In this document: in pieces, positions 43,081-54,452 of the stretch | Layout: each line of letters opens with the position of its first letter | Position numbering within the stretch: the stretch's first letter is position 1 | Made by a program: the position numbers and the translations under genes | Notes under the pieces: model-generated | The model's database searches: none | The model's input: the letters and a program-made list of their open reading frames with translations, nothing else | What the model was told of the DNA's origin: nothing | Source of the DNA: Capsaspora owczarzaki ATCC 30864 | Lineage: Eukaryota; Opisthokonta; Filasterea | DNA length: 64,000 nucleotides | Assembly (NCBI RefSeq): GCF_000151315.2 | Contig: NW_011887297.1 | Span: 535,587 to 599,586 of the forward strand | Direction: 5' to 3'

Positions 43081-45380
43081 CGATGACTCGAGCGTATTCG
43101 ACTCGGCCGTCGTCCCCACGACCTCCACCTCCACCTCGGCCCCGTCGTCCGCTCGGACATCCATCGCAACTGCACTGCTGGGCTCTGCTGCCGAGCTCGG
43201 CGCGGGCAGTGCGGGGGCGGCAGGTGCTCCGACCGTCCGTCAGCTGGTCTTTGCCAAATGCAACCTGGACGAATCGTGCGTTGTGCAGCTGTGCGAAATG
43301 CTGCAGTACAGTCCACGAAGCCGCATTGCACGGCTGTCATTGGCAAGCAACGCCAGTCGAGCCCTCCAAGGCCGCGGATGCACGGCGCTCGCCGAGTTGC
43401 TGCTCAAGCACGACTCGCTGATCTCGCTCGACATTTCTCAGAACACGATGGATGCAGTGGGCGTCACCGTCCTGGCACGCTCGCTCCGACGTAACACGAC
43501 GCTGCAGGAGCTGAATGTCACTGGCACGGGCATCTCGGGCGACATGCTCGACACCCTCTGCATTGCGCTGTCCTTCACGCCTGCGCTCAAGCGCTTGTTT
43601 GTGGGCGCCAACAAAATTGGCAGCAACGACGTCCGCCACCTCGTCTCCCTGATTGGGTCGACTCCGGCAGACGGCAAGGCTGTTGCACAGTCCCTCTTTG
43701 AAGATGCAGATGCCATCCTGACCGGCGGCAGCACCTCGACCGAATCATCAGGGCCAGCCGCGCGAGGCTGCCACCCGCTCGTGCATCTCGACCTCCGCGC
43801 CAATCCGCTCCGCGACGAAGGGCTCCGGCAGCTGTGCACGCGCTTGACGCTTGCCAGCAACCTGCAGAACATTGTGCTCTGGGATTGCGGCCTGGGCAGC
43901 TTGGCGGGCAACCGTCTGTTTGAGTTGCTGACCGCCCCCACCTGCCACATCCACACCATCAATGTGGGTGCAAACCCGCTGGGTGCAGCGGGGCTTGCGC
44001 GGCTTGCCGATGCGCTCCGCGTCAACCAAACCGTCATCAAGCTGGGTCTTGCCGCCACGGCCATGAATCCCGCTGACGCTGTCGGCCTGGCGGAGGCGCT
44101 TGCGGACAACAAGACGCTTGCGCGCCTCGACCTGTCTGCCAACGACGTTGGTATTGCCGGCCTCCTTGCGTTTGGCCTATCGCTCAAAACTAGCAACTTT
44201 GCTCTTGTGAGGCTCGACTTTGATGTGGACAACAATCCCGTGGCGCGCTGGCAGGACGACCGCGAAGCGACCATGGCCCGATCCCTCAAGAGCGACATTG
44301 ACTCGTATGGCCAGAGGAATTACCTGCGACAGTTGGCGGTGAAGCGGGCAGGCGGCTCGAGCGAACTGGTGTCGGAAGCGCTGCACGCTCCCGGCCAAAA
44401 GAGTGCCCCAACCATTTCGGCCAGCTCTAAGGATGTGCTGGAGAAGACCCGTGCCATTGTGGATGAGACTGCGCGTATCGAAACGGCTCACGTTTCAGCA
44501 GCAGAGGCAGCTTTGGCCGCGGCGGCCGCAGCATCAGCAGCAGCAACAGCAGCAGCGCACACAGCCGAACCAGAGCATGCGGCAGCCCAAGAGGCCACAG
44601 AGCCATCCAAGGACGCGCCATCGGCGACTGCACCGTCAGTCTCTCAACAAGCGGCCGCGCGAGTCAAGCAGGCCCAAGCCTCGGCATCGTCGTCCATCTC
44701 GGCGTTCGCGCAGGGGCTGCGGAGCAAAATCTCAGCCAAGATCAACCAGGCTGTCGCTGTGGCCTCCAACGTTGCGCATGGGGATGGCACCAATGCGTCG
44801 GCTGGTGCTGCTCATGCATCCGCTCTGCCTGCCACCACGTCGGCGGTCTCCATGACCTCACTCCCTTCGTTCTCTCCTCGCGAGCCCAAGGAGTTTGCCG
44901 CTGGCTTTGAAACCACCACCGCCGCCGATCCAGCTCTCCGCAAATCCTCCCTGCCGGAATCGGACACGGTCGGTCCCGTCCAATCGTCGTCGGCCTCGTC
45001 CGTGTCTTCCTTCTCCCTTGTTTCAGGAGGCTCGAGCGTCATGTCCAGCATGAGCGTGACTCCCAACTCGACTTCCAGTCCGGCTACTCCTCCGACAAAC
45101 CACTCGTCCTCGCTAGCCGCCGCTAGTAACACGACCGTGGATTTTGATGCGTATGAAAAGGAACTTCGTGAGGCCTTGGACTTGGACGATGATCTCGAAG
45201 CTGGTAAAAGGCCCCCGCGCGCGTCGCACGAGTTTTGATTGACGATAGATTTGTGTTGGTACTGATTACGTGCTTGCTGGACTGACAGACAACCCGAGCA
45301 GTGGTGCAGTCGGTGGCTCGGCGGGCGCTGTTGCCGCCACCGATTGGGACGCCGATTTGGAGGATTTCCTCAACGACTAG
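42740..45380 (+). CDS. PPP1R37-like leucine-rich repeat protein
   Basis: Two exons, 42740-45203 and 45289-45380, code for 851 residues. After a short helical start and an Ala/Ser-rich linker, about nine ribonuclease-inhibitor-type LRRs follow. The order of blocks (HLDLRANPLRDEGLRQLC, then NIVLWDCGLG, then INVGANPLGAAGLARL, then LGLAATAM, then ARLDLSANDVG) closely tracks vertebrate PPP1R37, an inhibitor and targeting subunit of protein phosphatase 1. I did not find an obvious RVxF motif. The C-terminal third is Ala-, Ser- and Thr-rich, with a helical Ala repeat near 44500-44560, and ends in an acidic peptide (DWDADLEDFLND) supplied by the last small exon. In contrast to the two other ribonuclease-inhibitor-type LRR genes in the window, the repeats here share one long exon. 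Confidence 0.8.
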
Positions 45381-45827
45381 TTTTGTTGATGTTTTGATTG
45401 TTTGATTTTTTCTTTCCCTTGTTGGGTTTTTCATTGTACGTGTATTCATTTCTGATGGGGATGTCAATTCCTCCACGACTAGTTTTGCTGTATTGTGTTG
45501 ATCGTTTGATTGTGCTTTTTTTGTTCCTTGTCTTGACCCCTTTCCTCCCTCCATTTGTACTACTTGCATTCAATATCTGTTCCTCAAAAGCATGGGTTTC
45601 CGGCCTGCTTGATTTCGCATCCGCGTCTGCGCTTTTGGAGGAGGAGGTCTTTCAACCTGCCTCATTCGATATTGCAATCGCGTGTTTCTCGCATTTCGTT
45701 TTTTCGTTAACATGTAGACAAGACAATCCAGCTGAGATTGCCGAGCGCAGACACAGCAGATTGAAACAGAAGTGAAAAACAAAAACATGAGCACCAATCA
45801 AGGAGCCATTCCAGCTGAAACGCCAAT
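45381..45827. other. Convergent 3' flank between PPP1R37-like and SEH1 genes
   Basis: No coding signal. A partial duplication is visible: the phrase TCCTC(A)ACGACTAGTTTTG(C/T)TG occurs near 45366 and again near 45470. The first copy includes the stop codon of the PPP1R37-like gene. Confidence 0.55.
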
Positions 45828-47886
45828 TTAATCGACCGGTGTGCCATTGACCACTGAGATGCGCCTCCATTCATCGGGTTGCATTCCGACTGTAACAGAC
45901 AAAACAAAACCAAGGGTACAAATGAGGGAAATGTGGGTTTGTATGCAGGCTTTGAATCAAGAGCATGTAAAGCAGCAGCTTACGCTTGTACAATTGAACG
46001 GTGCCATCGTCGGACGAGGAAGCTAGAATGGTACCAGTCACGTTCCATTCGACGCGCCAAACCTGCATTGGCGGACGACCAGGTGAGATACACATCTTGT
46101 CAATATCCCCAAACATCCCCTATTCGGCAAACTCCTCTTGTTTTTTTTTTGTACCTCGGAATCATGCTTGAAGGTGGCTGCAAGCTGCACTGTCAGCTTG
46201 CCAGAAGAAACCACATCGGCGCCAGGACCCGCGGCGCCTGGTGGGATGAGCTTCCAAATCTTGACTGTCTTGTCTTTCGAGCAGGACGCAAGAAGATGAT
46301 ATGATCTATGATCAGCATACAAAAGATGGTGAGATTGAGGTTGTGGTGACGAGTGAGAAAAGACAACATGGGACTTGCGCAGGGTGATCAAGCAGCAATC
46401 TTACCGGCCAACGTTGGGAGCAAAAGCAACGTCGTAGACTGCTGCGCTGTGGTCGATCTGTGTGTCCAAGCATTGCCAACGACGCACAGTCTCGTTGTAT
46501 TCCCAGATCTGTCATCAACGGCAGTCAAACAAGAACATGCATCCATGATTTGAGCAAACCCCAAAGTCAAAAAAAAAAAAAAAAAAGGAGCAAAAACCAA
46601 CAAAAAAAGTTCAAGCATGGCTACTCACGCGGATGAGCACATCGTCGCTACCGACTGCAATCATGGGAGAGTGATACTTGGATGGATTCCATGAAATGCA
46701 ATTGCAGCCTTCCTTGCGTGCTTCAAACTCCTCCATCAGAGGCCAGAATGTCAGGTTCATGACATCGTTTGCCTCGTATATCCGTACGTAGCCGTCCGCT
46801 GAGCAAGTGGCCTGTGGGATGTGTGGGAATTCAGCGATGAGTGGATGGAGAAGTGAAGGCTTGTTTTGTTTTTGTTCTCGCTGGAATTTCTGCACCTACC
46901 AACTTCAAACCAGCATGCTTGGGAGCAAACTTGATATCCCTGACAGTGTCTCGGCTGTCAACCAACATGGCCTTGCGGAGCCAGGTGCTTTGCTGTGAAA
47001 AACGCAACAGAGCAGTGACGCAAAGGTCAGAATGAATCGCAAAGTCGCTCATTTTAGTCCATTAAGCGACTGGGTCCCCCGGTGCGGTTGCTCAATGGAC
47101 GGGCTGCTGCTGCTCTCACCTTCTTGGAATCCTCCTCTACTTGCTCTTCGTAAATGTTGACGGTGCGATCGAACGAGCAAGACGCGACGACTTGGCCGTA
47201 TTCGGGGTGTGCCCATGCGACCTTCCAGACCGACGCGTTGTGTGCCTGTTTTGGTCAAGTACAGATGAAAAGCACAGATCTCGATGAGCAACCCGTGGAC
47301 GCAGTGGGGCGAAGGGTTCAGAAAGCAAAAGCGGTTTTTACCTTGTTGATCGTGTAAGTGCAATTCCAGCTGCCGTCGTCGCCCAAGTCCCAGATCTAAC
47401 AACGTAACAAAAAACAAGACATCCAACACCAACGGCGACGTCGAGTCAGTGTTTTCGGTTTCGGAACTGCTTGAGGGTCGTTTGTATGGATTTAGCATTG
47501 AGATCTCAATGCTCTGCTCTTCCACCCCCCGGCTCTTCCCCCTGTCGAGCTCCCAACCCCCCCCCCCCAACCAGTGGCACCGAGTTGAAAACCTGAGAGC
47601 CCAGCAAACCCCATCCCCGTCCCCAATGCCAGACGGCTCCTTGCTGGACTTGCCTTGACGCGGTGGTCACTCGAGCACGTCGCCATCCGCTTGCCGTAAA
47701 AGTCGTACGCGACGTCGTGGATGATGTCCTCGTGCTTGGTGTCCACGTTGTTCGTAATGCGCATCTGCAAAGCAAGAGGACACAGACGGGCAGTGGTTGT
47801 GTGTGAGTGCACTCCAATGCAAAACCCTATTGGTTTCACGACCATTCAATCCATTCAATTGCAATGGAAAGCACCAAACTCACCAT
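45828..47886 (-). CDS. SEH1: Nucleoporin SEH1 (WD40 protein)
   Basis: SEH1 is a six-bladed WD40 protein of the Y-shaped nuclear pore subcomplex and of the GATOR2/SEA complex on lysosomes. Exons in transcription order: 47886-47884, 47764-47654, 47395-47342, 47245-47120, 46992-46900, 46811-46629, 46508-46405, 46305-46155, 46062-45984 and 45889-45828, giving about 321 residues. Matching blocks include [75 protein letters not shown] and [20 protein letters not shown], which equal animal SEH1 in order and spacing. The second listed intron begins with GC (AAG|GCAAGT). The initiator codon is followed at once by an intron (ATG|GTGAGT), and the next exon again begins with ATG, so either could start translation. 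The protein ends shortly after the last blade, lacking the Ser-rich tail of vertebrate SEH1. Confidence 0.93.
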
Positions 47887-48167
47887 GGTTGCAAAAATGA
47901 ACAACGAGAGACAAACAAAAACAAAACAGGAGTGACCATCAAGACGACGTGAATTCAGCGAGTGTTGAGCATTGCATTGAGTGGCTTTGCGTTTTGGCTT
48001 GGCTTTGACTCTGCGAGTTGGTGAGGCTTTTTTGTTGCCTCGCGCGTTTTCATAGAGGGGAAGGTTTATTGCATTTGGAGAACAATGGCCAATAGATTGC
48101 CACAGTTTCTGAGATTCTACGAGGTCTTGGTCGGCCGCACTCTTTTCTTTCTCACTTTCTATCGACA
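47887..48167. other. Divergent promoter region of SEH1 and the disulfide isomerase
   Basis: Both genes start within 281 bases of each other, so they share a promoter region. No TATA box, repeat or small gene is evident. Confidence 0.5.
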
Positions 48168-50110
48168 ATGGTTGCATTGCGCCAATCGCCATCGCTGCCA
48201 CTGGCACTGCTGCTGGCCATGGCGCTCGTTGCTGCACCCATGATGATGCAGCTTGCGGCTGCCCACTCGCCGGTGGAGCTGACCGAGGCCAACTTTGACG
48301 AGCTCACCAGCGAGGGCGACTGGATTATCTCGTTCACTGCGCCGTGGTGCGGCCACTGCAAGTCGCTCGCGCCCGTCTGGATCCAGGCTGCTGCCCAGCT
48401 CCCGTCGCACATGGCTGGCGTGGCCGCGGCGGCTGCAGCGAACGCCAAGTCCCAGGAGTCGGTCGCCAAGCCGGCCTTTTCCTGCGACTCTGAGCTCTGG
48501 ACGACGACGCCCTCAAGCAACAAGCCCGCTAATGCTGCTGCAGGCGGCCAGATGATGCGGCTGGGCAAGGTCGACTGCACTGCCCAGGCGGCGCTCGGCG
48601 AGCGCTTTGGCATCCGCGGCTACCCGACCATCAAGCACTTTAGCGCTGGCCAGTACGTCTCGGATTTCCGTGCTGCGCGCACTGTCGACGGGATTCTCGA
48701 GTTTGCCGAACGCGTGTCGCTGCCCTCGATTGCTCAGGTGCTGAACGGCGCGGCAATCACCGTCTTGGCAAACGGCGCAGAGGCCGTCTTTGTCCTGGTC
48801 GACCACAACCCGTGCGAGCAGGAGGATGTCGAGCGAGTCTTCCTCCACACGGCCAAGACGCTGCAAACACAGGTCGCATTCGCTGTTGCGACACGAGCAG
48901 CCTTCGCAGAGTACGCTGCCACGCTTTCACAGGCCGATCTCGCCAGCAAGTTTCCCGGCTCGTTCCTCGCAGTCCTCAAAGACGGCAAAGCCTCGGTGTT
49001 TGATGCCGACAAAATCAACCTGGACGACCAGGAGCGGTTTGAGCTCTTTGTGTCGTCCAATCGCTTCCCTGCCATGGCCGAGTTGAGTTCGGTAAGCGTC
49101 GGCGTGATGGCATGTGTTGTTTGGGGGATGAGATGCTCACTCCACTTGCTGTTGTTGTTTTGCATCAACAAACAACAAAAAGGCCACCTATCCGACGCTG
49201 ACCACCGAAGGCAAGCCGCTGACGATCGTTCTCGTGAATGGAGCAATGAAGCAAGCAGGTACCATCAACGAAATGTCCGGCCCTTCGAAAAAGTTGCTCG
49301 CCCAAGCCCGTCAGGCGGCGCTCGCCTCGTCCGAGGCTGACGGTTCCAAGCCCTATACGCAGTTTGTCTGGATGAACGCCAAACTGTTCAACCGCTTTGT
49401 GAGCGACAGCTTTGACGTCAACCCCGACAAGGATTTGCCCCTTATTCTCGTCTGGAACCCCGACACGGCCCAATTCTGGCGCGCTCCTGCCGGCACCCCC
49501 ACCGACACCAAGCAGGGTATTCTCCAGTTTGTCCAGGATGTTCGTGCAAACCGCATTCCCGTGAGTGTGGCCTTGCTGGGTTTTTTTCGGTTTTTTGTTT
49601 GTTTGTTTGTTGTTTTGTGCTTGAGAGTTGGTTGGTTGTTTGTTTTTTTTTTGTTTTGTTTTGTGCTTGAGGACTGTCTGACTTTGGCGTATCATTTGAT
49701 GCGATAGCCTCTCGGCGGCAATGGCTTGTTGGAGCGTGGTCGCAAGATTGGCAAGGCTGCTCTTTCAGTGTTTGGTGTAAGGCCAGTCTGATGGCTGATT
49801 TGTGGATGGAAAGAAGGCGTTTGGTTTTGTTTTGTTTTTTCTCTCCCTGGGATTGCGCTTGTTCTTACTCTTTTGTTTGGGCTTGCTGCTACTGCTGCTG
49901 CTGATTTTCTTGCAGAATCTGTACAATGACCACCCGGTCATGTTCTTTGCCGTTTGTGTTCTCCCCATCATGTTTGTTGCCATGCTGGTAATGGGAGGCG
50001 GCGACGACGCGACTCAGCAAGCCGCTGCAGCTGCATCGATCGGTGCCACTCCTGCACCAACAGACGCCGCTGCGACCACTGCTGCTGGCAAACCCAGCAA
50101 ACAGGACTAA
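48168..50110 (+). CDS. Transmembrane protein disulfide isomerase (TMX3-like thioredoxin)
   Basis: This is an ER oxidoreductase that forms or reshuffles disulfides. Four exons, 48168-49091, 49183-49560, 49708-49776 and 49916-50110, give 521 residues. A signal peptide (LALLLAMALVAAP) precedes a thioredoxin domain with the active site APWCGHC and the cis-proline loop GYPTIKHF. A loop of about 45 residues rich in Ala, Ser and Thr, containing one Cys, interrupts the domain after the active-site helix, which is unusual. Two further redox-inactive thioredoxin-like folds appear to follow. The last exon carries a membrane helix (FFAVCVLPIMFVAMLVM) and a short Ala/Thr-rich tail ending KPSKQD, with no KDEL. 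The third exon is only 69 bases. Overall this fits a TMX3-type enzyme; other TMX or plant-like PDIs are possible. Confidence 0.85.
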
Positions 50111-50310
50111 GCAACTGCCCTTTGATTTTTGTTTTTTTAATTACCAATACCCCTCATCTGAATTGGCGTTGTTTGTATCATTTGCAATAGCGGTCGTGTT
50201 TTTTTTTTACAAATGTTTGTTCATCACTTTTCGGCGCCAAAATGCAAAATACATCGGCACCCTTCACCCGTACACCGTTCTCTACTTCCTCTTGAACCTC
50301 GGTATGTGCA
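50111..50310. other. Convergent 3' flank between the disulfide isomerase and SEL1-kinase-RING genes
   Basis: About 200 bases without coding signal. Contains short T runs only. Confidence 0.5.
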
Positions 50311-53300
50311 TCAGAACGACACGGGTGCAACATGCTCGACGCGTGTGTGGCAGACGCGGCAGGCCTTGAGCATGTTGACGTCGGCGCAGCGTGCACAGTA
50401 TGCGGCATGCATGCATGGGAGAACCTTGCGCGAGATGGGGTTTTGGAAGCATACAACGCACTCTGTGTCGCCAGTCGCGGGATACCGCTCGGGCACTGTG
50501 CCGCCGCCGAGGCGGGCAATAGCTGCCGCAAATGTCGGTCGGTCGGCATGGAAATCCTCCACGCACTGCATGGCGAGAGCGGCCAGTTCGTTCACGTCAG
50601 TCAGCCTTTCTGGACCCCAGCCGGGGGCGGTGGTGATTTGTGCATCGACAAGCGCCTCGAGCGACGAGCGTTGACGACGCCAGCACAGTTTGGCGCTGTC
50701 GCGCTGTGTTTGGTCGACCGTCACCTTGCCCGTCACGAGCTCGAGTAGCAGAATGCCGAACGAGTAGACATCCGTGCGTGTCGAGACGTAGCCAGTTTGG
50801 TTGTATTCAGGGCACATGAACGGCGAGAGTTGGTGGCTGGGGGTTCGAGCAAAGCCAGTGTCTGAAATTTTCGGGACAAAGCTCGCATCCAGCAGCACAT
50901 TGGTCGACTTGAGTCCCAGGTGGAAGACGGGCTCGCTTGGCAATGCAGACTGCAAAAAGTACATGCCGTTTGCCACGCCCAAGGCAACTGAGCGACGCAA
51001 CTCCCAGGACAGCGCGGGAAAGTCGAGCGACGTGCGATCAAGGCGATCGCGCAAGCTTCCGTTGATCACAGGCTCGTATACAATGCAAAGTGTGCAGTTT
51101 GGAGTCGGGACTGCGGGACGGGCAAACCCAACGAAAAGAACGAGATTGGCGTGACGGAGCTTGGCGGCAAGGGTGAGATCAGCCTGCAAGGCCTCGAACG
51201 AACGCGTCATATCCACAAGACGCTTGACAGCCACACGCTTGTTCTGAATGGCACCCCGGTACACTTCGCCAAAGCTGCCCTGGCCGAGTTTCTGCTCAGG
51301 CGCAAAGCCAGAAGTGGCGTTCGAGAGCATCTCGAAAGGAAATTCGACTGGAACAACACGCTGCTGCTGGGACGAAGCGCCCGTTGTTGCATGGGGAGAA
51401 TTAGCTTGCTGTTGCTGCTGTTGCTGCTGCTGTTGTTGGTGTTGGATTTGCTGCATCAGAGTCGTCACTGCTTGCTCCAGCTGGCTCCGACGTGTGGTCT
51501 CCTCCTCGTACATTGGTCGCAGAGTCGCAAGCTGCTGCTCTGCCACCAGCGCGCGATTTTCAGCCTGGAGCGCCTGCTGCGTTTGGGCCTGCAGCTGCTG
51601 GTGCACAGTCGCTATTTGCACTTCAAGAGTTCGGTATCGGGTCTCAAACTCGGCAAACAGTCGATTGGCAGCGTCGAGCTGAACGGCAAGCTGCTTGGCA
51701 TGGAGATCCGACGCGTGCAGCTGTTGCACCACGGCCTCCATATGGCCGAACGTGACGCCAGGGACGGGAGTCGCGGACGGGATGGCTGAGGAAGCAACAG
51801 CAGCGCCTCCTGACGCTGATAACGCTTCCACTGCTGCTGCGACTGCTGCTGCTGCTGCTGCTGTTGCTGCAGCGCCTTCGGTTCCAGGAGCAGCGTCCCC
51901 ATCGAAGGAACCGCCCGCTCCTTGACTCCATGCCCCGCCAGAGCCAGTGCTCACCCCTCCGCTCGTGGAGGACGGAAAGCCTCCGGCGCTCGAATCAACA
52001 GCAGCCGAGCCCATTCTGGACGCAAACTTTTGCGACGACACGGCCACTTGGCTGAGCTCGTCGTCTTCGTCCTCCTGCGGAACCATCTCAATCTCTTCGG
52101 CCGCCGTGGACTCGAGCGCGGCTTTGGCGTGCAGGTTGCCTTGATCGGCTGCCCGTCGGAACCACTTGTTCGCCTCAGCTTGGCTCGCCGCGACACCGCG
52201 TCCCTTGGTGTACATGTGACCGAGGGTGTATTGCGCGGCGGCGAGGCCTTGCTCTGCGGCCATCTTGTAATACTTGAAGGCTTCCTTGTCGTTCTTGGTG
52301 AGCCCCCGACCGTTGGCGAAAATGTTGGCCATCCAGAACTGGCCAGAGCGGTTGAGCTGCTCGGACGATTTTCGAAACCAGTGCACGGCGGCCTTGCGGT
52401 CTTGCCCAACGCCCTTGCCATCCATGTAGCGGGATCCGAGCGCAACCTGTGCGTCCGAACACCCGTGCTCGGCGCTGCGAATGAGCCACTTGACAGACTC
52501 CGGGTCGTTCAAGGCGACGTGAATGCCCTTCTTGTAAAATCCCGCCACTGCGTACTCGCCCACGGCGTCGCCGGCCTCGGCCGCCTGCATGTACCACTTG
52601 AAGGCTTCTGCGCGATCTCGCAGCACGCCCGACTCGCCCTTGTCGTAGAGCGCGCCAAGCCGAACGCGCGCGGGGTTGTGACCCCGAGCTGCCGCCACCT
52701 TCAGTCGGCGCAGAGCCTCGGGTACGTCCTTCTTGACACCACGTCCGGCAAAGTAAAACTCTGCCAGCATGTACTGGGCGTCCGTCAGCCCGTTGAGCGC
52801 GGCCTGGTGCAGCCATTTGGACGCTTCGAGTTCGTCGCGAGGGTTTGACTTTGTGCCGTCGCGGTCGACAAGCGGCGATTCCCGCGACAGCACCAGTGCC
52901 AAGTCCAACTGAGCAAACTTGTTATTGGCTTCTGCCGCAATTCTGTAGATGGTGGAGAGAGAGCGAGAGAGCGAGAGTGAGTCAACTGAGCTACAAAGTG
53001 AGTGTGAGTGGCTTTGGGTTTGTTACCTGAGCCAAGCGATGGCGTCTGTGACGCTCTGCTTGACCCCGCGGCCGACCAGGCACAGGCTTGCATAACGCCT
53101 TGCAGCCTCGGATGTGTGCTGCACCGTGCCAAATTGCTTCATGGACTGCGCTCGCTGGTACCAAGCGGCGGCTTCCTGGTCGCTCTTCGGTGCGCCTGCC
53201 GCGCCATACTCGTGCAGCAACCTGCGAAACAAACAACGGAACAAAGCGCAGAGTCAGATTCAAGAACAAAACGGTCGGTTTGATGCAAAGAAAACCAAGT

Positions 53301-53350
53301 TGAGATTTGAAAAGTTGAGCTGTGTTTGTGTGGAGCAAAAGCACATGCGT

Positions 53351-53387
<37 letters not shown>

Positions 53388-53952
53388 CGCGTTTGGTTGG
53401 ATTTTTGAGATCAGCTTGAAACGAAGCCGCTCACAGAGTGATGGCTTCAATCAGAGTGATAGAATGGACACTGTGTGTGAATGGAGAGAGAAGGGGCAGG
53501 GGCAGGGCGGGGGGAAGAAGGGGGGCGGTGATTTACCCGAGCTGGAGCGCAGCGCCTGCGTGTTTGCGCTCTGCTGCACGACGAAGCCAGATCAACGCCT
53601 GCGGGTGGTCGGGCATCACTTTGCCAGCGGTGCTAGACGACGATGGTGTGGATGTGGATGTGGATGTGGATGGCTGCGCTGGTGGGGCGGCGGGCGGGAC
53701 GGCGGGCTGGGCGAGCTGGAGCAGCGCGAGGCCGAGCTGGAACTGGGCTTCGATCGCGTCGCTGGTCGAGTCGGGATGCGCATCGCTCGCGGAAGCGCGG
53801 CGGCGGAGATCATCGAGCTGGGCGGGCGTTGTGGCAAAGGCGGGCGATGCGGCAGTCGACACGGGGGCCGCTGCTGCTGCTGCTGCTGCTGCTGCTGAGG
53901 CTGAGGACGAAGAACTGGTGGACGACACTCCAGCCGCGTTCTCCTTGCCCAT
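50311..53952 (-). CDS. SEL1-repeat / TKL-type pseudokinase / RING protein
   Basis: Three exons, 53952-53537, 53221-53027 and 52942-50311, code for about 1080 residues. The N-terminal half has some eight to ten SEL1-type helical repeats (for example AQYTLGHMYTKGRGV). A Gln-rich coiled coil follows, then a kinase-like domain of the IRAK/Pelle (TKL) type. The glycine loop (LGQGSFGEVY) and the Lys of VAVKR are intact. The catalytic-loop HRD is HLG, so the catalytic Asp is Gly, and DFG is DTG. It is therefore probably inactive or greatly weakened. The last 50 residues are a C3HC4 RING (ECVVC, CMH, YCARC, CRVC) of the IAP type, predicted to recruit an E2. SEL1 repeats usually scaffold ER or signalling complexes. 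The combination suggests a scaffolded ubiquitin ligase with a kinase-fold sensor or adaptor. That role is inference. Confidence 0.85.
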
Positions 53953-54452
<500 letters not shown>

